The notes under the pieces were generated by a model. The model searched no databases. It was not told where the DNA came from and saw only the letters and a list, made by a program, of their open reading frames with translations. Source: Ruminococcus sp. UBA3855 (GTDB lineage Bacteria; Bacillota; Clostridia; Oscillospirales; Ruminococcaceae). From it: a stretch of DNA of 10,669 bases. This document shows, one piece after another, positions 1 to 7,693 of this stretch (the first letter of the stretch is position 1; each line of letters opens with the position of its first letter). The position numbers were made by a program, and so were the translations under genes. The stretch lies in NCBI GenBank assembly GCA_002392545.1, contig DGHF01000148.1, positions 1 through 10,669 on the forward strand, in the 5' to 3' direction.

Positions 1-2
1 TG

Positions 3-2387
3 ACCAATGCACAGAACGCCCTGACCAAAGCACAGCAAGGGACAATCCAAACTGTAGAGACCGGACATACAGCATTTACAGACGAATACGGAAACATGAA
101 ATCTTTAAAAGAAATCATGGATGTCCTGCGTTCTTCTCTCAAAGCAGTCAATGTTGAGTTGGTCGACAACGAAGGAAATATCAGAGAATATGACGATATT
201 ATCAGCGAACTGGAGCAGTCCGAAGAAGGTCTAACACAGGCTGAACAGCTCAAGGATGCTGCTATTATCTTTGGTAAACAGAATCTTGCCGGTATGATGG
301 CAATTGTAAACGCATCTGAAGAAGATTATAACAAGCTGGCAGATGCAATTTATAATTCCAAAGATGCTGCACAGAACATGTCCGAAACCATGATTGACAA
401 TCTTGGCGGTGACTTGACAATTCTGAAAAGCAAGCTCGAAGCCGTTGAAATTGCAATCTATGAGAAATTTGAGCCTTCTCTCCGGAAAGCAGCAGCATGG
501 GTGGGAACTGCCCTTGACAAGGCACTAACCAAAGTTAACGAAGCCGCACCAGTGATTGAGAAAGGCATCAACTGGCTGATAGACCACGGCAGCGAACTGA
601 TTTCCACTCTGGCTGGAATTGCTGCTGGATTTGTTGCATTCAAAGCAGTAACGAGTATTTTCGCAATGGTAGCAGCAGTTCAAAAGGCTATCACAGCATT
701 TCAGGCATTTTTGACAACGATTCAAGCCGTAAAAGCTGGACAAATGGCACTTAATGCAACAATGCTGGCAAACCCTGTAGGTTTGATTGTAGCAGCAATT
801 ACTGCACTTGTTGTTGGCTTTATTACGTTATGGAATACGTCAGAAGAATTCAGGAATTTCTGGATAGGTCTGTGGGAATCCATTCAGGAAACGCTGTTCA
901 AATTTTTTGATAACTGGATTTCCGGCTGGACATCTATCAAAGAATTTTTCTTAAAGGTCTGGAATGATTTTCAGGAAATCTTCCAGATTGGCATGGATGC
1001 TGTTGTTGGATTCTTTGCATCCGCATGGGAAAGTATCAAAAATGTCTGGAACGCTTTAGATGCTGTTGTTGGTTTCTTCATATCAGCAAAGCAAAAAGCA
1101 GAATCCGTCTGGAATAGTGTAACTGCGTTTTTTGTAAGCCTCTGGAATGGAATCAAAGCTGTATTCAGCACAATTGCTGAATGGATAAACAGCAACGTAT
1201 TTGAGCCGGTGAAAGCCTTCTTCCAGCCTGTGATTACGTTCTTTACTGAAGCATGGGCAATTATAGGCGAACTGGCACAGGGCTGTATCAACCTGATTTT
1301 CGCAGTCTGGACATTAGCCAGTGAATGGTTTAACACCAACGTGATTCAGCCGGTTAAAGAATTCTTTACAGCTCTCTGGAACGGCGTAAAAGAATCAGCT
1401 CTAACTGCATGGGAGAACATCAAGAATGGTTGGACAATCGCTGGAACATGGTTCAATACCAACGTAATTCAGCCAATTAAGAATTTCTTTATCGCTTTCT
1501 GGACTGCTGTCAAAGATTTCGCCCTGACTGCATGGGAGAACATCAAGAACGGCTGGAAGATTGCCGGAACATGGTTCAATACCAACGTAATTCAGCCAAT
1601 TAAGAATTTCTTTATCGCTCTCTGGACTGCCGTCAAAGATTTCGCCCTGACTGCATGGGAGAACATCAAGAACGGCTGGAAGATTGTCGGAACATGGTTC
1701 AATGATAATGTTATCCAGCCGGTTAATAACTTCTTTACCGGAATGTGGGACGGTGTGAAAAATGGTGCTGTTCAGGCATGGGACGGCATCACGCAGACAT
1801 TCGCCCATGTTGCTGACTGGTTCGGAGACAAGTTTTCGGCTGCATGGCAGCGTGTCAAGGATGTATTTTCTACAGGTGGAAAAGTATTTGACGGCATCAA
1901 AGACGGCATTTTTTCAGCGTTCAAGAGTGTTGTCAATACGCTGATTAGAGGCATCAATACAATCATTGCTGTGCCGTTCAATGCGATTAACAACGCCCTC
2001 GACACAATTGCCGGAATTCAGATTCTGGATTTTCAGCCGTTTGCAGGTCTGATTTCAAGATTCTCTGTTCCTGAAATTCCTCAGCTTGCAAAGGGCGGTA
2101 TCGTAAAAAAACCGACAATTGCACAAATCGGTGAAGCAGGTACAGAAGCCGTCATTCCTCTGGAACGAAACAAAGCCGGTCTGAAAAAACTTGCTGACCT
2201 GCTGAAAGATGACATTTTTCCGAAATTTCCGAAAAACGGCAGTCTGGCAGGTGCAGGCGGTGCGACTGTTGTCAAGAACTACAATTTCAATCAGACGAAT
2301 ACCAGCCCAAAGGCTCTTTCTCGGTCTGAAATCTATCGGCAGACAAAGAACCTGATTCGCACACTCAAAAGAGAGGATTTGACCTGA
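3..2387 (+). CDS. Phage tail tape measure protein, TP901 type (5' end missing)
   Basis: The reading frame is open from base 3, so the gene starts outside the window; the ATG at 96 is internal. The product is the rod-like ruler that sets tail length, fills the tail tube and probably helps DNA cross the host membrane. The visible N-terminal part (to about 480) matches the TP901 tape-measure core in style (AFTDEYGN, then a helix-rich stretch ending NLGGDLTILKSKLE). Two hydrophobic segments follow at about 597-677 and 770-833. From about 850 to 1850 the protein is Trp/Phe-rich with recurring FF..W....K.....W..I units, including 41-residue tandem repeats starting at 1408, 1531 and 1654. The end carries the common LAKGGIV...IGEAGTEAVIPLER motif (about 2086-2170). 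The stop overlaps the next start as TGATG. The family call is confident; the full length is unknown. Confidence 0.93.
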   Translation, partial: TNAQNALTKAQQGTIQTVETGHTAFTDEYGNMKSLKEIMDVLRSSLKAVNVELVDNEGNIREYDDIISELEQSEEGLTQAEQLKDAAIIFGKQNLAGMMAIVNASEEDYNKLADAIYNSKDAAQNMSETMIDNLGGDLTILKSKLEAVEIAIYEKFEPSLRKAAAWVGTALDKALTKVNEAAPVIEKGINWLIDHGSELISTLAGIAAGFVAFKAVTSIFAMVAAVQKAITAFQAFLTTIQAVKAGQMALNATMLANPVGLIVAAITALVVGFITLWNTSEEFRNFWIGLWESIQETLFKFFDNWISGWTSIKEFFLKVWNDFQEIFQIGMDAVVGFFASAWESIKNVWNALDAVVGFFISAKQKAESVWNSVTAFFVSLWNGIKAVFSTIAEWINSNVFEPVKAFFQPVITFFTEAWAIIGELAQGCINLIFAVWTLASEWFNTNVIQPVKEFFTALWNGVKESALTAWENIKNGWTIAGTWFNTNVIQPIKNFFIAFWTAVKDFALTAWENIKNGWKIAGTWFNTNVIQPIKNFFIALWTAVKDFALTAWENIKNGWKIVGTWFNDNVIQPVNNFFTGMWDGVKNGAVQAWDGITQTFAHVADWFGDKFSAAWQRVKDVFSTGGKVFDGIKDGIFSAFKSVVNTLIRGINTIIAVPFNAINNALDTIAGIQILDFQPFAGLISRFSVPEIPQLAKGGIVKKPTIAQIGEAGTEAVIPLERNKAGLKKLADLLKDDIFPKFPKNGSLAGAGGATVVKNYNFNQTNTSPKALSRSEIYRQTKNLIRTLKREDLT
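1408..1776 (+). repeat. Tandem 123-bp (41-residue) repeats inside the tape measure gene
   Basis: The word CATGGGAGAA recurs at 1408, 1531 and 1654, exactly 123 bases apart. The first two units are nearly identical in DNA and encode AWENIKNGW.IAGTWFNTNV followed by IQPIKNFFIA.WTAVKDFALT. The third unit begins the same way and diverges towards its end (IQPVNNFFTGMWDGVKNGAVQ). Looser, older copies of the same unit can be seen upstream from about 1130. Repeat gain or loss here would change the tape measure, and so the tail, in 41-residue steps. Confidence 0.9.
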
Positions 2388-3235
2388 TGGAGCTGTTTGA
2401 ACTCAAAATTGAGAACACCAGAGGAGAAATCTTCGAGCTGACCAATGATGAACAGAACTATGCAGTTATCGGCATCAGTGGTCTGACTCGTCCTGATACT
2501 GCTGTCAATACCAGCGAAAGTGCAGCAGACGGCAGCCGTTACAATTCATCAAGAGTTGGTATGCGAAATCTCGTTATCGATATTGACCTTCGTGGCGATA
2601 TTGAAGCCAACAGACAGCGGCTGTATCGTATTTTCCCTATGAAAACGGCGTGCATTGTCTATTTCCGGAATGAAAACAGGAATGTAAAGATTGTCGGCTA
2701 TGTAGAAGTTCTGGAAGGTGACTTGTTTGTGGAACGGGAACAGATGCAGATTTCAATTCTCTGCCCTCGTCCGTTCTGGGAAAGTGCAGCCATTCTTTAC
2801 AGCGAGCTTTCCAGAATCATGAAACTGTTTGAATTCCCGTTCTCGATACAAAATCCGATACCATTCTCAGAACGTCGAAATCTTCCTCTTTGCACAATTG
2901 TCAATCGTGGCGATGCCGTCTGCGGATGTATCATTACGATTGAGATTTCCGGAGAAGTATCAGATTTAAACATCTACAATTCTGCTACACAGCAGTTTTT
3001 TGGCTTTGATTACACGTTTCAGGCTGACGATATCATCACACTGAACACCAAGCAGGGAGAAAAGAGTGTTTCCCTGCTCCGGAACGGTGAAACGGTCAAT
3101 CTTCTGAATTATATGAAAACTGGTTCTTCATGGATTCAGCTTGCTGTCGGTGCAAATGACTTCACATTCACGGCAAGCGACACGGATAAAGTCAGAATCC
3201 TGTTCGCTGCTGTTGAGCTTTACGGAGGTGTCTGA
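2387..3235 (+). CDS. Distal tail protein (Dit), siphovirus tail component
   Basis: This 282-residue protein fits the Dit family (Sipho_tail). Dit forms the hexameric ring at the tail tip that joins the tail tube to the hub and receptor-binding parts. The N-terminal half has the usual early strands (FELKIENTRGEIFELT), a glycine-rich turn, NLVIDIDLRGD, then RLYRIFPMK...CIVYFRNENR. This part closes with the typical ILCPRPFWES segment at about residue 130. The C-terminal half (about 165-282) is a beta-rich module with LCTIVNRGD and ITIEISG, as expected of the Dit C-terminal domain. The start ATG overlaps the tape measure stop by one base, and a GAGAGG lies at 2371-2376. The position directly after the tape measure gene is the standard one for Dit. 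Confidence 0.88.
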   Translation: MELFELKIENTRGEIFELTNDEQNYAVIGISGLTRPDTAVNTSESAADGSRYNSSRVGMRNLVIDIDLRGDIEANRQRLYRIFPMKTACIVYFRNENRNVKIVGYVEVLEGDLFVEREQMQISILCPRPFWESAAILYSELSRIMKLFEFPFSIQNPIPFSERRNLPLCTIVNRGDAVCGCIITIEISGEVSDLNIYNSATQQFFGFDYTFQADDIITLNTKQGEKSVSLLRNGETVNLLNYMKTGSSWIQLAVGANDFTFTASDTDKVRILFAAVELYGGV

Positions 3236-4309
3236 ATGAATCTGTATATCTGGAAATACGACGGACAGAAATTTCAGAAAACACTTGTGATAGATTATGC
3301 AGAATCTGTTATCTGGGTACAGCGTTTCAGTCAGGCAGGAGAATTTGAGCTTTATCTTCCGGCAAGCCGGGAACTTCTGGAACTGTTTTCTGAAAATGAA
3401 ACGCTGATTACAAGAGATGATACAGACACTTCTATGCTGTCAGAACGAATAGAACTGACAGCAGACCATGAAAATGGCGACCATCTGATTATTTCCGGCT
3501 GTTCTTCGGAAGGACTGCTCGGAAGAAGAATCATTCCGCGCATGTTCTCCTACAAAGGCACTGCAGAAGGATTTCTGCGTCAGATTGTACTGAATCAATT
3601 TATGCAGATGAACCTCAGATATCGGCGTATTGACCTGATAAGACAGGCAGATTCTCACGGATATACAGAAACAATTGAAAAACAGGTCACCGGCAAAAAT
3701 GTTCTGGAAACAATTTCAGATGTCTGCAATCTGTATCAGTACGGATTCCGGCTGACATTTGACGGTGAATATTTTGTATTTGATATCTATAAAAGCACGG
3801 ACAGAAGCATGAATCAGTCGGAAAATCCCTGTGTGATTTTTTCTCCTGATTTTGAAAATCTCGGCAGTACAAGCTATCTTCTGGACAGAACGACAAAATT
3901 CAATTCTGTCACAATCGCCGGAGAGGGCGAGGGCAGAGACAGAGTCAGGTTTACTTCTTATGATACTGAAGCTTCCGGTATTTTTCTTCGTGAAAAGTGG
4001 CTGGATGCCCGGAATATTTCTTCTAAAACAGATGACGGGGAACTTACTCCGGAAGAATATGATGCTGTCCTGTCGCAGCAGGCAAAAGAAGAAAGGGAAA
4101 ATTGCAAAGAAACAGAAGAATTCAGTGGCGAAATTCTCAACACAGATATGTACCGGTTCGGGACTGACTACAGTCTCGGAGATAAGGTTTCTGTTATAAA
4201 TGAATATGGTATCAGCGGAACGGCTGTTGTAACTGAAATCACAGAGGTCGAGGATGCCGAAGGCTACAGGCTAATTCCGACTTTCTCAGACTGGAAGGTG
4301 AATAAATGA
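3236..4309 (+). CDS. Tail hub / tail-associated protein, ReqiPepy6 Gp37-like
   Basis: This 357-residue protein resembles the Siphovirus ReqiPepy6 Gp37-like family, thought to form the hub below Dit, in the place held by Tal or gp27-like proteins in other phages. It starts NLYIWKYDGQKF, followed by SVIWVQRFSQAGEFELYLPA, where strand-rich hub proteins have the 'W..ry...G.Fel.lp' signature. A middle part has LLGRRIIPRMF, and the C-terminal part YRFGTDYSLGDKVSVIN...ISGTAVVTEI is the usual end of this family. No peptidase or lysozyme domain is attached, so this is the short hub form. GGAGG at 3224-3228 sits seven bases before the ATG, and the previous stop abuts the start directly. The family call is from recognised motifs, not a search. 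Confidence 0.78.
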   Translation: MNLYIWKYDGQKFQKTLVIDYAESVIWVQRFSQAGEFELYLPASRELLELFSENETLITRDDTDTSMLSERIELTADHENGDHLIISGCSSEGLLGRRIIPRMFSYKGTAEGFLRQIVLNQFMQMNLRYRRIDLIRQADSHGYTETIEKQVTGKNVLETISDVCNLYQYGFRLTFDGEYFVFDIYKSTDRSMNQSENPCVIFSPDFENLGSTSYLLDRTTKFNSVTIAGEGEGRDRVRFTSYDTEASGIFLREKWLDARNISSKTDDGELTPEEYDAVLSQQAKEERENCKETEEFSGEILNTDMYRFGTDYSLGDKVSVINEYGISGTAVVTEITEVEDAEGYRLIPTFSDWKVNK

Positions 4310-5874
4310 TTACTTTCGGATTTTTTGATTCTGTTGACGGTGACAGAAAATACAGTGCTGATGACATTTCCAATTTCTTTGAAATGCTGATTCCTGACGG
4401 GGTCATGGCTGAACCGGAAAACACGCTGCAAGTATGCGAAAGCTCCGGTCTGACCGTGAAGGTTCTGCCCGGATGGGGTTTCATCGGGCGGAAGTGGATT
4501 CATAATGATGCAGAACTGTTTCTGACACTCGACCAGCCGGATATTATCCTAAACAGAGCTGACAGGGTTGTGGTTCGACTGAACAGAACACTCCGGACAA
4601 TGGAAATCGCCCTAAAGCGCGGAACTCCCGGCGAAACGCCTGCCATTCCGGCATTACAGCGCGATGAAAATATCTGGGAAATTTCACTTGCCTATATTAT
4701 GGTATGGGGCGGAAGGACAGAAATCTATCAGAATGACATTGGTGATGAACGCTGGAACTCTGATGTATGCGGCAGAATCCTCGGATTTGATAAAGTCGGA
4801 CAAATTCTGAACCGGCTCTCCGTACTGGAAGATGACTGCTATCACTGTAACAGCGTGAATGATAATATCACACTTCCGGCATATATCTATGACTGGAAAC
4901 AGTCCCACAGCGGAAAAGTGCTGAAAATAGTCGGAAATTTCGGTGTGAGTGACGATACTTCAGAGGTAGATGAGGCAGCTTACAGCATGGTTTACCGGAA
5001 TCCGGACACCGTTGAGGTTGTGCTTGATTTTGCTGACTGCGGTATTATCACAGCAAAAAGTCATCAGTTCGCGTATTTCAGAAACTGCACAGTCAAAAAT
5101 CTGATGCTGAATTATCCGGATTTAAGTCTTTCCGAGGCTTCAGCAATGCAGAATCTGATTGACATCAGGGATGCTGCACTTGAAAACTGTCATATTTATG
5201 GCAGTCTGGACGGATGTGAGGCAGGTGTCACCTGTTATCATATGCTTGGCGGCAGACTGATAAACTGTAAGGCTGAATTTTCTTCTGATAATATGCTGTG
5301 GGGCATTATGTCGGGTTCTGATGCAGCAGTATCCGGATGCAGTATTTCTGTTTCCGGAACATCAGAAGAAACCGCCGCAGGCATTTCGGCACTGAATTCT
5401 CATGTTTCAGACAGTAAATTCACGGCAGAAGGGAAAACAGCATACGGCGGTCTTGCAGGCGGAAATTTCACCAACTGCATTTTCACCGGAATCGGCGAAC
5501 TGAACGGATACGGATTCGGTGTCAGCAGCAGCCTTCATGCTTCTGAATGCAGTTTCAAAGGCTACACGGCAGATTCTGAAAACGGTGCAGGCATCGGTAT
5601 TTCTGCCGGAATTCATGCAAAGCTTCTCCTGCACGGCATCACCTGCCCGAATGACCTGCTGCACAATTATGAGCAGACAAGCTCTCTGACTGCCGCTGAA
5701 GGCTGTCAGGGCTACTATGACGGGCTGCTGTATACTCCGCCTGTTCTTCCGGCGAATGATACTGTTGTAACATATACAGATTTCCTTCCGGCTTCTGTTA
5801 TGACTCAGGAATCTTACGACGAACTTGAAACCTACAGTTCAAACCGCGCCTATATCCTGACAGAGGATGAATAA
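4306..5874 (+). CDS. Receptor-binding / baseplate protein with beta-helix-like C-terminal part
   Basis: This 522-residue protein has a conserved N-terminal tail-attachment region (about 1-165). It includes YSADDISNFFE, LTVKVLPGWGFIGRKW, RADRVVVRLNRT, a GTPGETPAIP loop and ISLAYIMVWGG, a pattern common in receptor-binding or upper-baseplate proteins of Firmicutes siphophages. From about 255 to 440 it changes to short Gly/Asn/Ser-rich repeats with xC-x-[IVF] strands and AG or GG turns, as in a right-handed parallel beta-helix. Cysteines recur once per presumed coil (see findings). A short tail region (about 450-522) ends the protein. It probably recognises the host surface glycan or trims it, but no catalytic residues can be named. 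The start overlaps the hub stop as ATGA, with GGAAGG at 4293-4298. Receptor binding is inferred from position and architecture. Confidence 0.75.
   Translation: MITFGFFDSVDGDRKYSADDISNFFEMLIPDGVMAEPENTLQVCESSGLTVKVLPGWGFIGRKWIHNDAELFLTLDQPDIILNRADRVVVRLNRTLRTMEIALKRGTPGETPAIPALQRDENIWEISLAYIMVWGGRTEIYQNDIGDERWNSDVCGRILGFDKVGQILNRLSVLEDDCYHCNSVNDNITLPAYIYDWKQSHSGKVLKIVGNFGVSDDTSEVDEAAYSMVYRNPDTVEVVLDFADCGIITAKSHQFAYFRNCTVKNLMLNYPDLSLSEASAMQNLIDIRDAALENCHIYGSLDGCEAGVTCYHMLGGRLINCKAEFSSDNMLWGIMSGSDAAVSGCSISVSGTSEETAAGISALNSHVSDSKFTAEGKTAYGGLAGGNFTNCIFTGIGELNGYGFGVSSSLHASECSFKGYTADSENGAGIGISAGIHAKLLLHGITCPNDLLHNYEQTSSLTAAEGCQGYYDGLLYTPPVLPANDTVVTYTDFLPASVMTQESYDELETYSSNRAYILTEDE
5863..5866 (+). 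promoter_or_regulatory. Ribosome binding site selecting the ATG at 5876
   Basis: GAGG at 5863-5866 is nine bases before the ATG at 5876 but touches the alternative in-frame ATG at 5867, which would leave no spacer. The later ATG is therefore preferred. Confidence 0.6.
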
Positions 5875-5875
5875 T

Positions 5876-6070
5876 ATGGAAGAATTACTGAAAGAATATC
5901 AGATTCTGTACTATAAAATCACTCGTAAGCTCAAAAAACTGAATGCCGAACTTGAAAATGAAAATCTCCGCAATATGGAATATGAACGGCTGAAAGCAAG
6001 GCGCGACCTGCTCCGGCTGGAAGAATGGGAAATCATAGACGCTATCAATGAAATGAGGAAACATTTATGA
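5876..6070 (+). CDS. Small coiled-coil phage protein
   Basis: The product has 64 residues, is highly charged and predicted almost wholly helical, with heptad-like spacing of Leu/Ile/Tyr (LLKEYQILYYKITRKLKKLNAELE, then RLKARRDLLRLEEWEIIDAI). It has no membrane segment, signal peptide or catalytic motif. Small coiled-coil proteins often sit between the receptor-binding protein and the holin in Firmicutes phages; their role is not established, and a structural or lysis-accessory part is possible. An in-frame ATG at 5867 would add three residues, but its Shine-Dalgarno spacing is poor. The stop overlaps the holin start as ATGA, so the two are probably translationally coupled. Confidence 0.7.
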   Translation: MEELLKEYQILYYKITRKLKKLNAELENENLRNMEYERLKARRDLLRLEEWEIIDAINEMRKHL

Positions 6071-6465
6071 GCGACTTCATCCGATGGACATGCTCGGTTC
6101 TGTGCGGCATTGCCGGATTTCTCTGGGGCAGTCTCGACGGGCTGATTCTGGCTTTAATCGCTTTTATGATTCTGGACTATATCACGGGAGTGATAGTTGG
6201 TATCATTCTGAAAAAACTCTCAAGCTCCACAGGCTTTGAGGGGATTCTGAAAAAAGGCTTGATGCTGATTATTGTTTCAGTGGGGCATATTCTCGACACA
6301 CAGCTTTTCGGCGGCGAATCTTCTGTGTGCCGGAGTGCAGTCATCGGCTTTTATATCGCAAATGAGGGCATCAGCATTCTGGAGAACGTCGGAGAAATGG
6401 GACTGCCTCTGCCGGAAAAGCTGAAAAAAGTCCTGGAACAGCTTAAAAATGACAGTGAGAGGTGA
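6067..6465 (+). CDS. Phage holin (toxin secretion / phage lysis holin family)
   Basis: This 132-residue membrane protein fits the phage holin 4 family (toxin secretion/phage lysis holin). It should form holes in the cytoplasmic membrane at the end of infection so that an endolysin can reach the cell wall. Hydrophobic segments lie at about residues 9-20, 26-48 and 64-77. The DYITG motif (37-41) after the second segment, the Lys-rich KKLSSSTGFEGILKKG loop and the downstream GFYIANEGISILENVGEMGLPLPEKL stretch are family hallmarks. GAGGA at 6055-6059 lies seven bases before the ATG. The stop falls within the ribosome binding site of the next gene. No endolysin follows it in this window. Confidence 0.9.
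   Translation: MSDFIRWTCSVLCGIAGFLWGSLDGLILALIAFMILDYITGVIVGIILKKLSSSTGFEGILKKGLMLIIVSVGHILDTQLFGGESSVCRSAVIGFYIANEGISILENVGEMGLPLPEKLKKVLEQLKNDSER
6458..6465 (+). promoter_or_regulatory. Ribosome binding site selecting the ATG at 6470
   Basis: AGAGGTGA at 6458-6465 ends four bases before the ATG at 6470 (the core AGAGG ends seven bases before it). The in-frame ATG at 6449 lies inside the holin gene and has no such site, so 6470 is preferred. The holin stop codon forms the last three bases of this site. Confidence 0.7.
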
Positions 6466-6469
6466 TTTT

Positions 6470-6958
6470 ATGTATACGATTAGAAGCAGACACTACACTG
6501 GACTGAAAACAGAAGATGACAAAAAAACATCTCTGTATATAGTAGAAATAGATTGTACTGCTGTTTCTGACCTTCCGCAGCCAAAAAACAACTGGCTTAT
6601 GGGCAGTACTGCCCATGTTATCAGTACCGGAGACTTCTATGAGCTTGATAATTCTGGAGAATGGGTTCTTCAAGACGATAGTTCTGAGGATAAACCAGAT
6701 AGTTCTGACTGGGTAGAACTCACTAATGCACAAATCACAGCGGCAGAATATATCCGAAAAATGGCTGATGGCAAATGGCTCGTGCGTGTCAAAATAGTCG
6801 CAAATGATACAGTGGATTTACCTACAGCAGAAGATTTTCCGGACTGGCATCTGTCTGCCGGAAGCATTTGCTATATCTTGTATGTAGCTAATAAATGTTT
6901 TGTTATGGACTGCAATGGAAATTGGATTGACCAAAACTCTGATGCTGTCAGCTTTTGA
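6470..6958 (+). CDS. Small phage protein with two related halves, function unknown
   Basis: I do not recognise a named function for this 162-residue protein. It is acidic, has no membrane segment, and shows an internal duplication. Residues about 25-68 and 107-155 share the pattern V.I.....DLP......W..GS..Y[IV]......Y.[LM]D..G.W..Q. The paired residues are L35-P36 with L117-P118, W42 with W126, G45-S46 with G131-S132, D60 with D147, G63-x-W65 with G150-x-W152, and Q68 with Q155. Single units of the 'GS.ay.i..g..y..d..G.W' type occur in many short phage proteins near tail or lysis genes, possibly as virion decoration or fibre parts. The linker (69-102) contains SSEDKPDSSDW. It lies just after the holin, where an endolysin would be expected, but has no lysin motif. 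Confidence 0.72.
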   Translation: MYTIRSRHYTGLKTEDDKKTSLYIVEIDCTAVSDLPQPKNNWLMGSTAHVISTGDFYELDNSGEWVLQDDSSEDKPDSSDWVELTNAQITAAEYIRKMADGKWLVRVKIVANDTVDLPTAEDFPDWHLSAGSICYILYVANKCFVMDCNGNWIDQNSDAVSF

Positions 6959-6980
6959 ATAACAGAACAGATTCAGGAAC

Positions 6981-6986
6981 AGGAGG
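6981..6986 (+). promoter_or_regulatory. AGGAGG ribosome binding site selecting the ATG at 6994
   Basis: A perfect AGGAGG lies seven bases before the ATG at 6994. It rules against the upstream TTG at 6955, which would place this site inside the coding sequence. Confidence 0.85.
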
Positions 6987-6993
6987 ACGTGAG

Positions 6994-7428
6994 ATGAATT
7001 TACGCAAAAGCAACCGTTTTGTCAGAGCAAAGTGTGTTCCTGTCAGCTGTGAAAAAGAACATGCCTGGCTTAACAGAGCATTTGAGGCAGATTATCGCAT
7101 CAGTATTTTACAGCAGCAAATCAAACAGGACACAGTCTTGATGAAAGAAGCAAAAGAATGTAATATTTCTGACAGCGAAGCAGAAGAAGCATTGCACTTT
7201 GTGATAGAAGAACACCGGAAAGCATTACGTGAGCTGCTACAAATCAGACCGCAAATTGAACAAGCGATTGCTGATTCAGATGTAGCAGAAGACGAAAAGG
7301 AAATTTTGACACGCTTCTATTTGCTATACCAAACTAATGAGAAAATTGCTGATGAAATGTTTTACGATTTGAGAACGGTTCAGCGAAAGCGGAAGAAAGC
7401 TCTGGAAAAATTTGTGATTCCAAATTGA
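6994..7428 (+). CDS. Sigma-70 region 4-like phage regulator
   Basis: This 144-residue protein has two parts. The first (about 1-95) is helical and charged with coiled-coil character (ADYRISILQQQIKQ ... EEHRKALRELLQIRPQIEQ). The second (about 97-140) reads EDEKEILTRFYLLYQTNEKIADEMFYDLRTVQRKRKKALEKF. This matches the helix-turn-helix pattern of sigma-70 region 4 and of phage late-transcription activators of the ArpU/RinA type (E..IL..RY......EIA..M..S..TV.R...KAL..). It probably binds DNA and controls transcription, perhaps of the phage late genes, but the target is not visible. The start at 6994 is fixed by AGGAGG at 6981-6986. It is the last gene of the + strand operon, with 36 bases separating it from its neighbour. 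Such regulators more often sit ahead of the terminase genes, so this position is unusual. Confidence 0.7.
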   Translation: MNLRKSNRFVRAKCVPVSCEKEHAWLNRAFEADYRISILQQQIKQDTVLMKEAKECNISDSEAEEALHFVIEEHRKALRELLQIRPQIEQAIADSDVAEDEKEILTRFYLLYQTNEKIADEMFYDLRTVQRKRKKALEKFVIPN

Positions 7429-7502
7429 TATTCTCCATCGCCTGCTAATCTTTGATAAATAGTAAAAAAATTTTTCTAATGATACGCAAAAAAATTGCAT
7501 TG

Positions 7503-7522
7503 TCCTATAACAAGTTATAGGA
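7503..7522. repeat. Perfect 20-bp dyad TCCTATAACAAGTTATAGGA
   Basis: TCCTATAAC and GTTATAGGA are exact reverse complements separated only by AA. A two-base loop is too tight for a good RNA hairpin, so a protein-binding or recombinase core site is at least as likely as a terminator. A T-run follows on neither strand closely enough for standard termination. Confidence 0.7.
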
Positions 7523-7540
7523 ACATTCTTTATCGCAAGT

Positions 7541-7566
7541 GTAACAAGGTATACCTGTGTTTTTTT
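7541..7566 (+). terminator. Possible rho-independent terminator of the phage late operon
   Basis: About 115 bases after the last phage stop, ACAAGG-TATA-CCTGT can pair (one bulged A) and is followed by GTTTTTTT (seven T at 7560-7566). The 10-bp palindrome AGGTATACCT (7547-7556) is at its centre. The stem is short and the call is tentative. Confidence 0.4.
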
Positions 7567-7601
7567 CCAGAACTTATTCAGCAGGGGTTCGGGGAAAAAT
7601 C

Positions 7602-7632
7602 GTACTTTGCGGGACTTGTTACCACAAAGTAC
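7602..7632. repeat. Inverted repeat GTACTTTG / CAAAGTAC
   Basis: Perfect 8-bp arms at 7602-7609 and 7625-7632 enclose a 15-base loop. The right arm runs directly into the CTTGCTTGCTGG word at 7632. Confidence 0.65.
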
Positions 7633-7633
7633 T

Positions 7634-7691
7634 TGCTTGCTGGTAAAGTTTTTGGAGTGAAAAAAATCAGATGAAACAAAACCAGCAAGCA
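7634..7691. repeat. Inverted repeat TGCTTGCTGGT / ACCAGCAAGCA
   Basis: Perfect 11-bp arms at 7634-7644 and 7681-7691 enclose 36 bases. A direct copy of the left arm's word, CTTGCTTGCTGG, is found again at 7913-7924, just downstream of the ATPase-nuclease stop. Confidence 0.7.
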
Positions 7692-7693
7692 CG

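Noticed and set aside
6955..6993. TTG start for the regulator, adding 13 residues
   Set aside because: The perfect AGGAGG at 6981-6986 would fall inside the coding sequence, and it is ideally placed for the ATG at 6994.
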